A DNA stretch of 32,037 bases, taken from assembly GCA_023247475.1 (NCBI GenBank), contig JAHFGK010000004.1, positions 1-32,037 of the forward strand, written 5' to 3'. This document shows positions 10,471-18,529 of this stretch, in pieces. How positions within the stretch are numbered: position 1 is the first letter of the stretch; each line of letters begins with the position of its first letter. Position numbers and translations under genes: made by a program. The DNA comes from Candidatus Omnitrophota bacterium (GTDB taxonomy: Bacteria > Omnitrophota > Gorgyraeia > Zapsychrales > JAHFGK01). A model generated the notes under the pieces. That model was not told where the DNA came from. It saw only the letters and a program-made list of their open reading frames with translations, and made no database searches.

Positions 10471-10498
10471 CACGTACACAAGAGCACAAGTCACAGGT
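10471..10498. repeat. short degenerate 7-nt periodic repeat (CACGTAC ACAAGAG CACAAGT CACAGGT)
   Basis: CAC trinucleotides at 10471, 10485, 10492 with ACA at 10478; lies in the polX/ABM intergenic gap. Confidence 0.4.
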
Positions 10499-10513
10499 TT
10501 TAAAAATCTGAAA

Positions 10514-10819
10514 TCAAAAAGGTTGGTTTCTGCTCACTAAACCCAGATTCGTAAACACCGGCTCACCATCGCACAAAGGATACAACAATTGAACAAATTT
10601 TTTAACATATGAAGACTTGCGGTGAATCGTCTGTGCTTCTTCGCTTTCGAAAATCATAAAATGCACAAAAGAGCATTCATCCTGATGTTCTTGATAGGAT
10701 TGATAGAGAATGGTGGCGGGCTCGTTTTCTTTAACCGCATCGACGAATTCAACAATAACTTTTTTGGTGGTGTCGACCTTGTCCTTATGCACTTTAAATC
10801 TGACCATCATGTGGCGCAT
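10514..10819 (-). CDS. antibiotic biosynthesis monooxygenase (ABM/YgiN-like) domain protein
   Basis: 101 aa; MMVRFKVHKDKVDTTKKVIVEFVDAVKENEPATILYQSYQEHQDECSFVHFMIFESEEAQTIHRKSSYVKKF resembles the dimeric alpha/beta-barrel ABM family. Confidence 0.75.
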   Translation of the reverse strand: MRHMMVRFKVHKDKVDTTKKVIVEFVDAVKENEPATILYQSYQEHQDECSFVHFMIFESEEAQTIHRKSSYVKKFVQLLYPLCDGEPVFTNLGLVSRNQPF

Positions 10820-10828
10820 TGTCCGTCT

Positions 10829-10893
10829 CTCGTTGCTCGGGGCTCGTGACTCCTAAAAAAATAAACTGCAAGCGACGAGGGCCGAGTCCCGAG
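10829..10893. repeat. inverted array of degenerate heptamers, CTCGNNN arm and NNNCGAG arm
   Basis: CTCGTTG-CTCGGGG-CTCGTGA-CTCCTAA then (GCGACGAG)-GGCCGAG-TCCCGAG; CG at 10831, 10838, 10845 and 10876, 10883, 10890. Confidence 0.75.
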
Positions 10894-10896
10894 GCC

Positions 10897-11592
10897 CTAT
10901 TTCAAAACTTTCTCCCCCTTCAAAATCTCCGGAATCTGCTGGACATCAATCCGAAGGCCGCCGTCGTGTTCAATTTTTAAAGTATACAAAAGCCCCGGGA
11001 CAAATTTTGTCCCGGGCGCTTCAATCTGAGCGTTTTTGATTCCTCTTTTACTCGATTGCCGAGGATCTAAAACGTATTCCCAAAACTTCTGCCAGATTTC
11101 ATCTTCAAAAGCATTACGGGGCCCTTCAATCTTGTATCCGGCTGGCACTTCACTCACATTTGTTATCAAATATTCTTGCGTCCGCTCTCCGTCCAATATA
11201 AAAACCTTCCAAAACAGATACGCACTTTTCCCACGCAAGGCATCACCGTTTTGGACATAAATATCCTCGAAGCGTACGACCAAAGACTGAAACTGAATAA
11301 TATTCCCAGCGAAGGTAAAATATTTTGGTTCCAGAGGTTTTCCTTGAGCGTCATATTCCAAAAATTTGATCGTCGTCATATGCTTTTGCGTTATAGGATT
11401 AAATTGCACTTCCGTGACCAGAACCTCGGCGATTCGCGAATCCGCTTCCAGACGACTGATGATTTGTTTGAGAATTTTATTTTCGTTGACGTACTTTTGA
11501 TAGAGTTGATAAACAGGATAGGCGATGTAACCCAAAAGGACAAATAGCAACAGATACTTCCAAAGTTTAAGGGAATTTTTCTTTTCTACCAT
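10897..11592 (-). CDS. hypothetical protein with N-terminal membrane anchor
   Basis: Single hydrophobic segment LWKYLLLFVLLGYIAYPVYQLYQKY followed by ~190 aa soluble region. ORF track begins at TTG 11595; ATG at 11592 follows AAGGGG. Confidence 0.8.
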   Translation of the reverse strand: MVEKKNSLKLWKYLLLFVLLGYIAYPVYQLYQKYVNENKILKQIISRLEADSRIAEVLVTEVQFNPITQKHMTTIKFLEYDAQGKPLEPKYFTFAGNIIQFQSLVVRFEDIYVQNGDALRGKSAYLFWKVFILDGERTQEYLITNVSEVPAGYKIEGPRNAFEDEIWQKFWEYVLDPRQSSKRGIKNAQIEAPGTKFVPGLLYTLKIEHDGGLRIDVQQIPEILKGEKVLK

Positions 11593-11627
11593 CAATGCCC
11601 CTTCATTATAAATTGTCTTATTCTTCC

Positions 11628-11795
11628 CTAGAAAGGAATCCCGGGGATCACTCCCGGTGGAGGTTTCGGTAAACTGCTGACAATGTCCAAAATTTTCCCC
11701 ACCACCTTAAATGGTAGAGCAATCAATGCACAACCGCTCGTAGATAGGCATAAGATTAATAAAACACTGGCGATGATTAACTTCTTAGAGTTCAA
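11628..11795 (-). CDS. small putative lipoprotein (55 aa, TTG start), absent from the ORF track
   Basis: (M)NSKKLIIASVLLILCLSTSGCALIALPFKVVGKILDIVSSLPKPPPGVIPGIPF*; signal peptide with lipobox-like STSGC, GGAG 9 nt upstream of TTG, fits between two codirectional genes with ~30-nt gaps on each side. Confidence 0.75.
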   Translation of the reverse strand: MNSKKLIIASVLLILCLSTSGCALIALPFKVVGKILDIVSSLPKPPPGVIPGIPF

Positions 11796-11825
11796 GCAGT
11801 TTGTCTCCCGATGGCAGAGCGGCTC

Positions 11826-14033
11826 TTATTCGACGTTGGTATAAGATATCGTTTCAATATGATCGCTGGTGATGATCATCTTTGAGCCCATCGCATGAAT
11901 GGACCCCAACGCCTTTAGTAGTGGATTAATCACCTCGTTTACCAAAAATTCTTTTTGTTTTTCATCAATGGGCGGTCGAGCAGAGACGGATTGATCAATG
12001 TATTGTTCAAGTTCTTTTTGTCGCTCTTTGGCGGAATTAAGATTCATTTCTTTTTCTTTGATTTGATTTCTTAAATTCTCAATTTGAGCTGGATCTACAG
12101 GAAAAGCGGCGGAAGTCAAAGTTGAATTTTGTTGTACTGGTGGATTTTGTTCTGGTGCTGCTGCAGCTGCATTGGAAGTTGGTGCCGTTGTATCCCCAAC
12201 GGGCGTCGCAGAAAAAGCAGATTGGGAAGGCCCATTGGTCTTGGGAACTGTTGGGGCCGCTTTGGTTAAAGTTTCCACATGGCTGTTTAAGTTTGCCAAT
12301 TCTTTTTCTTTTTGCTGAATCTCCCCCTTTAAATCTTCTAATCGCTTTTTACTGCCTTCTAAAAATGCCTTCTGCTGAGCAATACGCATGGTTAGCCACT
12401 GGTCCCCCCATTGAACAAACTTGTCCATTTGACGAGCCAGTTCCGTCATTTCGAGGAAAAAGACACCATTGCTTTTCTCTGTAAGTCCTAGATTAATCTC
12501 TTTGAAATTCTGGTTCGCCGTTAACGATTTGGTCGGATCACCCAACGCATCGATCGAACTTTTAAGCAAATCACGATTCAGCGCGATCAATAAATATTCA
12601 TCTAAAAAGCAATAACCAGGCTGTAAATTTGCTGCTAACGGGAAAGAAAAATATTTAATGCCCGTTCCCTTATAATCCTCGGTCTGTAAATTAATGATGG
12701 GCTGGTTCACTAAAGTCGTCATCATATGTTCAGCTTTGGCTCGATCATCGATCTTGATAAAGAATAAAATCTGCGGAATAGGGAATAGCCCTTCCAAATT
12801 AATATCTAAGAAATAACCACCATATTCATTTCCTAAGGCCGGTAAAATATCTGTTTCTAGATTCAATTTAAGGGCATCTTGAATTTTGGTAATCACCATT
12901 TCGGGGGTCATCGCATTTTCCCCTTGTGGCTGTTTAGCGAACTCTTCTTTCATTTTTTTCCAATAATCTTCGAAATTAAAACAATTGTTCCACTGATAAA
13001 TGGCGGCATTCTGAGGAATAAATTTTATCGCTTTATTTTCCACGGGCTGGCAAGAATACAGTTGGCGAATATAAGGTTCTAATTTATCCTGTTCGTAAAA
13101 CATCATAAAATTTTGCGCTGAAATATGTGTTGCGGCAGATTTAGCACTGCCGGGGGTATACGAATAACCCACGGTTGTAAAACCATTAAACTGACTGAAG
13201 GCATCTTCAATTGATTTTTGACTAGCATGCGTCGGGGATTTTAATGCCGCCAATTTCACAATTTGGTCCTTGATCCCAGAAACAAATTTCTGATAATGGC
13301 CATAAGCGACCACATCCGCCGATTTTAAGAATCGTTCACTAGTCTTTTTATAATCCGCATCCTCTTCTAAAGATTTTTTTGTTTTGGTCGTAACATCAAT
13401 ACAATTTTGTATCATTTTGTCGTTTAAACTGATCACAAGAAAATCCTTAATCTTTGCATAATAAATCGTTAAACCCTCTGTCTCAGACTTAATCTGGGTA
13501 ATCACATGATTTTTATATTTAATCTCCTGCATAGGAGAAGACTCGGCAAATCGGGTAAAGACAGCGTTAATGAATTGCGCAGCCTGCGCTTGGGGAGTCA
13601 GTTGTACAACTAAAACGATACTACTCATTAACTCTTGTGTGGCTTTAGGGTCCAACTGATCAAAATCAATATTGGCGGGATACAGAGCTAAACCAATTTT
13701 TTGGCCAAAAAGTTTGCTCGATAACAAATTGTTAGCTCCATCAAGGGTTTTGGTTTTAAAAGCATCATAAGCTGCTATGTGTGCCTCACCATAATTCATT
13801 TCTTGTATGATGCGTTTTATACTGATTTTCCTTAAATCTTGCCAAAATTTAGTGCTGGTAAAATCATCGACATTTTTTTTAATATGGGATACGCGAATAT
13901 AAAAAAGCGGTCCTTCCGGTACAACTTGAGCAATATCCACGCCCCTTAATAATGCCTTTTTCTGATTCAAAACGATGTAAGATCCCGTAATAATCAAAAC
14001 TAAAGCTAGAAAGACAATGATAATTTTTTTCAT
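11826..14033 (-). CDS. DUF3352-like secreted or membrane-anchored protein with coiled coil and Pro/Ala/Thr linker
   Basis: 735 aa; N-terminal TM IIIVFLALVLIITGSYIVL, GVDIAQVVPEGPLFYIRVS start, C-terminal coiled-coil segments separated by TVPKTNGPSQSAFSATPVGDTTAPTSNAAAAAPEQNPPVQQ; GGAGAG upstream of ATG. Family assignment tentative. Confidence 0.7.
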   Translation of the reverse strand: MKKIIIVFLALVLIITGSYIVLNQKKALLRGVDIAQVVPEGPLFYIRVSHIKKNVDDFTSTKFWQDLRKISIKRIIQEMNYGEAHIAAYDAFKTKTLDGANNLLSSKLFGQKIGLALYPANIDFDQLDPKATQELMSSIVLVVQLTPQAQAAQFINAVFTRFAESSPMQEIKYKNHVITQIKSETEGLTIYYAKIKDFLVISLNDKMIQNCIDVTTKTKKSLEEDADYKKTSERFLKSADVVAYGHYQKFVSGIKDQIVKLAALKSPTHASQKSIEDAFSQFNGFTTVGYSYTPGSAKSAATHISAQNFMMFYEQDKLEPYIRQLYSCQPVENKAIKFIPQNAAIYQWNNCFNFEDYWKKMKEEFAKQPQGENAMTPEMVITKIQDALKLNLETDILPALGNEYGGYFLDINLEGLFPIPQILFFIKIDDRAKAEHMMTTLVNQPIINLQTEDYKGTGIKYFSFPLAANLQPGYCFLDEYLLIALNRDLLKSSIDALGDPTKSLTANQNFKEINLGLTEKSNGVFFLEMTELARQMDKFVQWGDQWLTMRIAQQKAFLEGSKKRLEDLKGEIQQKEKELANLNSHVETLTKAAPTVPKTNGPSQSAFSATPVGDTTAPTSNAAAAAPEQNPPVQQNSTLTSAAFPVDPAQIENLRNQIKEKEMNLNSAKERQKELEQYIDQSVSARPPIDEKQKEFLVNEVINPLLKALGSIHAMGSKMIITSDHIETISYTNVE

Positions 14034-14104
14034 ACTCTCTCCTTATATGTAATGATAACCTTATAATAAGTTAGTGAATTTGTAAAGACGAGATCTCGTT
14101 GATT

Positions 14105-14875
14105 TTAATCGAGACCAAAAAATTTTTTCGCGTTGCGATTGAAAATTTCTAGTGCCTTTTCTTCCTCCATATTTTTTAGCGCACAATAGGCCTTCAATGT
14201 TCGAACAACATCTTTAGGTTCAGCTTTAAATCCGTCAGTTTCATCCGTACCAAAATAAACTGGGCTATCGGTTTCAATCAGAGTATTTTCAATGGGAGCA
14301 TGCCTAATGGCCTCACGGGACTGAGGGCTATACACGATGCTAGGGGTCGCGGAAACAAAGTAATCATTTTTGACAATATCCTCAAGGACATCCAGAGGAC
14401 CACTGTACCAATGAAAGACAGCCTTTTTTATTCCCTCTTCTTTCGCTGTTTCAAAACATTCCCGCCACGTTCCCCGAGAATGTATAACCACAGGCAAATT
14501 AAATTCTTTGGCTAACTTAAGCTGCCGACGAAAAACTTGACGTTGTTCATCTTTTTTTTGCTGATCCTTTTTCACCCACTTGTACCAAAAATCTAATCCA
14601 ATCTCCCCGATGGCCTTGGCCTCACGGATATGATCCCGGATAAATTGGATACCATCATCCACTTCTCCCTGTTTAATATTGCCGGGATGAATACCTAACG
14701 CCACATAAATTTTAGGATGTTGAGTTTTAAATTTCAGTTCCAAATTCTTTTTGTTAGCCGCGAGATCCACGCCGACCGCAACAATGGCCTCCACACCATT
14801 TTCGGAAGCACTTTTTAAAGCTTGTTCAATATTATCCAGATGATCCAGATGGGCGTGCGTGTCGATGATGTTCAT
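14105..14875 (-). CDS. tatD: TatD family metal-dependent hydrolase
   Basis: IDTHAHLDHLDNIEQ, VALGIHPGN, AIGEIGLDFW, LPVVIHSRG, FHWYSG, LIETDSPVYF. Start set at ATG 14875. Confidence 0.94.
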   Translation of the reverse strand: MNIIDTHAHLDHLDNIEQALKSASENGVEAIVAVGVDLAANKKNLELKFKTQHPKIYVALGIHPGNIKQGEVDDGIQFIRDHIREAKAIGEIGLDFWYKWVKKDQQKKDEQRQVFRRQLKLAKEFNLPVVIHSRGTWRECFETAKEEGIKKAVFHWYSGPLDVLEDIVKNDYFVSATPSIVYSPQSREAIRHAPIENTLIETDSPVYFGTDETDGFKAEPKDVVRTLKAYCALKNMEEEKALEIFNRNAKKFFGLD

Positions 14876-14882
14876 ATTACAT

Positions 14883-15326
14883 TCAAGTTTTACTCTCAAT
14901 AACAAACGTCACCGGACCGTCATTAACCAAACCAACATCCATCATCGCCCGGAACTGTCCTGTTTTCACTTTAACATTATACTTGGTTAATTGGTCAATG
15001 AAATAGTGATAGAGTTGCTCCGCCTTCTGAGGATCGGCAGCCTGGTCAAAGGAAGGTCGACGTCCTTTGGAACAATCGCCAAGAAGGGTAAACTGCGAAA
15101 CTACCAAAAATTGCGCACCAACCTCAAGAGAAGAAAGATTCATTTTCCCCTCTTTGTCTTCAAAAATCCGCAGTTCAATGATCTTTTTAACCAAAAAGTC
15201 AGCGTCTTGCGTGGAATCCTCTTTAGCCATACCGATTAAGACCACCATCCCCTGGGCAATTGCACCAACGATGTTCTCCTCCACTTTAACATACGCCTCT
15301 TTGACTCTTTGAACCACAACCCTCAT
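14883..15326 (-). CDS. dtd: D-aminoacyl-tRNA deacylase
   Basis: MRVVVQRVKEAYV, VVSQFTLLGDCSKGRRPSFDQAA, GQFRAMMDVGLVNDGPVTFVIES. Confidence 0.96.
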   Translation of the reverse strand: MRVVVQRVKEAYVKVEENIVGAIAQGMVVLIGMAKEDSTQDADFLVKKIIELRIFEDKEGKMNLSSLEVGAQFLVVSQFTLLGDCSKGRRPSFDQAADPQKAEQLYHYFIDQLTKYNVKVKTGQFRAMMDVGLVNDGPVTFVIESKT

Positions 15327-15392
15327 GGAATCTTTAGTTTTCCTCTTTTTTACATCTATTAAATAATAGAAAGATTATAATTTTTTTATAGA

Positions 15393-15455
15393 AAGTGGTC
15401 AATCAAAATAACCACTTAAGTGAATTGAGAAACCACAATAACAATGAGCTCAATT
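15393..15455. promoter_or_regulatory. cluster of inverted repeats upstream of the helicase
   Basis: AAGTGGT(15393-15399)/ACCACTT(15411-15417); palindrome CACTTAAGTG(15413-15422); AATTGAG(15423-15429)/CTCAATT(15449-15455). Confidence 0.45.
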
Positions 15456-15482
15456 GACTTTGATATGCTTTTATGTTAGAAA
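15454..15482 (+). promoter_or_regulatory. candidate sigma-70 promoter for helicase
   Basis: TTGACT-N17-TAGAAA, ~60 nt upstream of the 15540 ATG; -35 overlaps the CTCAATT half-site. Confidence 0.45.
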
Positions 15483-15539
15483 TAGGTTCGCAATTATTAT
15501 CATGGAAAATTGCATCTGGAAACTTGAGACTGCTGTCCA

Positions 15540-17756
15540 ATGAAAATTAAAAATGCTCTTACCGAATATCATTTCCCTGAGGAAGTGATTGATATTTTGT
15601 CTCAATTTGGAATGACGGACTTCTATCCCCCCCAAACGAGTGCCATTAAAATTGGCTGCTTAAAGGGGGAAAATCTTTTAATGTCGGTCCCTACCGCCGC
15701 TGGAAAAACGCTCATCGCGGAATTGTGTATGCTCAAATCCATTGTGCACAACAATGGCCGGTGTTTATATATCGTTCCTTTGAAGGCCCTCGCGAGTGAA
15801 AAATACGAAGACTTTAAAAAAAAATATGCTCGGCTAAAAATCAAAGTGGGTTTAGCCACGGGGGACTTTGATGCCCCCAACAAATTTCTTAACCGTTTTC
15901 AAATATTAATCGCAACAGCCGAAAAAGTCGACTCCCTTCTTCGCACCCGGGCGCAATGGTTGATTCAATCTCTTTCTGTTGTTGTCTTAGATGAAATCCA
16001 TTTCATTAATGATGGAACTCGTGGACCTACTCTTGAAATTCTCACTGCCCGTATCAAACAGTTCAATCCGAAGGCACAAATCCTAGCCCTTAGTGCCACC
16101 GTCAAGAATGCTAAAGAAATGGCGGATTGGCTAAAAGCCAAATTGGTTTTAAGTGACTGGCGTCCAATTCCCTTAAGGGAAGGCGTTTATTTTAATGAGG
16201 TTATTAAATTTAACCAAGGGCCGGCTCGTTTAGTCAAGGAAGAACCCGACGATGATTTAAGCAAATTAACCTTGGATACCTTACGCGGGAAGGGACAAGT
16301 ACTCATCTTTGTCAATTCGCGTCGTTCGGCTCAAGCAACCAGTCGACAAATTTGTAAAAGTGTCACTTTAACTCTTAGTGAGGATGAGAAAAAAGAATTA
16401 GCCATGTTATCTAAAACCATTTCTGGGGCACATTCCAGTTCCACCAAAATGTGCCGCAAGTTAGCGGAAGTTATTCGGTTGGGTTGTGCCTTCCATCATG
16501 CCGGGTTAAAACCGAAACAACGTAAACTCATTGAAGATCATTTTAAAAAGAATTTAATTAAGGTCATCTGTTCTACTCCAACCCTTGCCGCGGGAGTAAA
16601 TTTACCAGCCCGACGGGCAATCATCCGCGACTGCAAACGATTTGAAGAAGGTTTAGGCGCCTCTTACATCCCGACCTCAGAATACAAACAATGCGCGGGC
16701 CGAGCTGGACGACCACAATATGATCAATACGGCGAAGCTGTCTTGATGGCAAAATCTCTTTCCGAATTAAGCGCGCTTTTTGATCGTTACATCAACGCCG
16801 ATCCCGAGCCCGTAATCTCTAAACTAGGAAACGAATCAGCCTTACGCATGCACGTCCTGGCCTCCATTGCCGGGGGATATGTCCATGACGTTAACAGTAT
16901 GTTCGAATTTATTGCGCACACCTTTTTAGCTCACCAGAAAAGAATTAACAATTTAATTGAATTAATTAGCCATATCTTTGGGTTCCTGCAAAGCGAAGGG
17001 TTTATTGAAAAAAGTGGTTTTAGCTACTACGCAACTGCCTTCGGTCAAAGCACCAGCCGGTTGTACATCGATCCGATGTCAAGTATTACTCTGAGGGATG
17101 GATTAAAAAAAATTACTGCTGGCAAATCGTTCTCGAGCATTGGATTGCTTCATCTTATCTGCTGTTGTCCCGACCATCCGCTTTTAAACGTCAATCAAAA
17201 AGACTTTGAAGATCTGGAAATGTTTACCGCCAATTATCGCGATGAACTTATTTTATCCCAAAAAGATCTTCCGATCTTAGAAGATTTCTTCGCTCAGGCC
17301 TCGATCATGAAAACCACGTGGATGTTATCTCAGTGGACCGAAGAAGAAAAGGAAGAGGTCATTTGTGATCAATTTGGAATAGGCCCGGGAGATATCTACC
17401 GACATACCGAGGCCACCCAATGGTTACTGCATGCGGCCTCTGTTTTTGCAGAACTTTTTCAGATGAAAAAATTAACCTTTGTCTTAGAAAATTTAAGACA
17501 ACGTGTTGAGTATGGAATCAAAGAAGAGCTATTGGAGCTGACGCAACTCAAAGGTATTGGTCGAATTCGTGCCCGCAACCTTTTTAGCAGCAACTTTAAA
17601 AAAATTTCCGATCTCAAATATTCTTCGGTCGATAAACTCAGTCAGGTTAACCAAATTGGTAAAACCCTGGCGAAAGATATTTTGTCACAAATCAATAACC
17701 ACTCATCGAAAAAATTAACAATATCTTTAGAAGATGACCTACTGGAATCGCTTTAA
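15540..17756 (+). CDS. Hel308-like superfamily 2 (Ski2-like) DNA helicase
   Basis: SVPTAAGKTLIAEL (motif I), DEIH (II), ALSATV (III), LIFVNSRRSAQAT (IV), FHHAGL, CSTPTLAAGVNLPARRAIIRDCKRFE (V), QCAGRAGRPQYDQYGEA (VI), C-terminal HhH LTQLKGIGRIRARNLF. Confidence 0.92.
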   Translation: MKIKNALTEYHFPEEVIDILSQFGMTDFYPPQTSAIKIGCLKGENLLMSVPTAAGKTLIAELCMLKSIVHNNGRCLYIVPLKALASEKYEDFKKKYARLKIKVGLATGDFDAPNKFLNRFQILIATAEKVDSLLRTRAQWLIQSLSVVVLDEIHFINDGTRGPTLEILTARIKQFNPKAQILALSATVKNAKEMADWLKAKLVLSDWRPIPLREGVYFNEVIKFNQGPARLVKEEPDDDLSKLTLDTLRGKGQVLIFVNSRRSAQATSRQICKSVTLTLSEDEKKELAMLSKTISGAHSSSTKMCRKLAEVIRLGCAFHHAGLKPKQRKLIEDHFKKNLIKVICSTPTLAAGVNLPARRAIIRDCKRFEEGLGASYIPTSEYKQCAGRAGRPQYDQYGEAVLMAKSLSELSALFDRYINADPEPVISKLGNESALRMHVLASIAGGYVHDVNSMFEFIAHTFLAHQKRINNLIELISHIFGFLQSEGFIEKSGFSYYATAFGQSTSRLYIDPMSSITLRDGLKKITAGKSFSSIGLLHLICCCPDHPLLNVNQKDFEDLEMFTANYRDELILSQKDLPILEDFFAQASIMKTTWMLSQWTEEEKEEVICDQFGIGPGDIYRHTEATQWLLHAASVFAELFQMKKLTFVLENLRQRVEYGIKEELLELTQLKGIGRIRARNLFSSNFKKISDLKYSSVDKLSQVNQIGKTLAKDILSQINNHSSKKLTISLEDDLLESL

Positions 17757-17763
17757 TCCACTT

Positions 17764-18495
17764 TCAAAGGTATTTTTCGCTTTTGATCCGTCGGCCCAAA
17801 TGATAAACCAAAAAATTATTTAAAATATATTTTAATTCTTTTTGAACCTGCTCGGTGAGGCTCAATCGCAAACTTGTTGGCCAATCATTCTTTTCAATAT
17901 GGAGGATCGACGCCACCGCACCTGGAGAAATAAAACTGACCGCTGTATCACTTAGTTCACAGTTTAAACAAACGAGTCCCCCATCGTCCAAACTAAATCT
18001 CGCCTTTCCAAAAATTTTTGACTGACATTTAAGACAAGTATCCAAATGCGGACGAAATCCTGAATAAAATAAAGTCTTGATCTGAAAAATATGAACGAGC
18101 TTATTCATATCAGATGCTGTTTCCAAACTATTGAAAAAATCCGTCATTAACTGATAAACTTTTAGATTCTTTTCCTCGGGTGGCATAAGGATATACACCA
18201 ATTCCAAAATATAATTGGCGGCCATCGTTTTTTTAAGATCCTGTCGAATGGGAAGAAAAAATTGCCGCAGGTCGCATTGACTAATCAGATGCAAGTCCGA
18301 ATTGCGGTACTGATAATAAACAATATCATTCACTGTAAATTTATCAACACTACTTCCGAATTTTTTGTGATCTTTACGAATTCCCTTTAAAACGCCACTC
18401 ACCCTGCCATAATCTTTTGTAAAAAAGACAGCAATGCGACTGGTTTCGCGAAAATCAAAGGACTTAAGAACGATTCCTTCCGTCTTTAAAATCAT
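17764..18495 (-). CDS. recO: DNA repair protein RecO
   Basis: EGIVLKSFDFRETSRIAVFFTKDYGRVSGVLKGIRK; CLKCQ...CLNC zinc site. Confidence 0.93.
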   Translation of the reverse strand: MILKTEGIVLKSFDFRETSRIAVFFTKDYGRVSGVLKGIRKDHKKFGSSVDKFTVNDIVYYQYRNSDLHLISQCDLRQFFLPIRQDLKKTMAANYILELVYILMPPEEKNLKVYQLMTDFFNSLETASDMNKLVHIFQIKTLFYSGFRPHLDTCLKCQSKIFGKARFSLDDGGLVCLNCELSDTAVSFISPGAVASILHIEKNDWPTSLRLSLTEQVQKELKYILNNFLVYHLGRRIKSEKYL

Positions 18496-18529
18496 ATTTC
18501 GCTTCTATTCATCCGGTAGGATAAAATCG

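Noticed and set aside
10820-10896. Simple intrinsic terminator interpretation of the CTCG/CGAG element
   Set aside because: No U-tract at either end and the 7-nt phasing with variable bases is not explained by a terminator stem.
11176-11547. 123-aa plus-strand ORF
   Set aside because: Antisense to the hypothetical membrane protein gene, which has a better start, SD and TM signal; the antisense product has no recognisable features.
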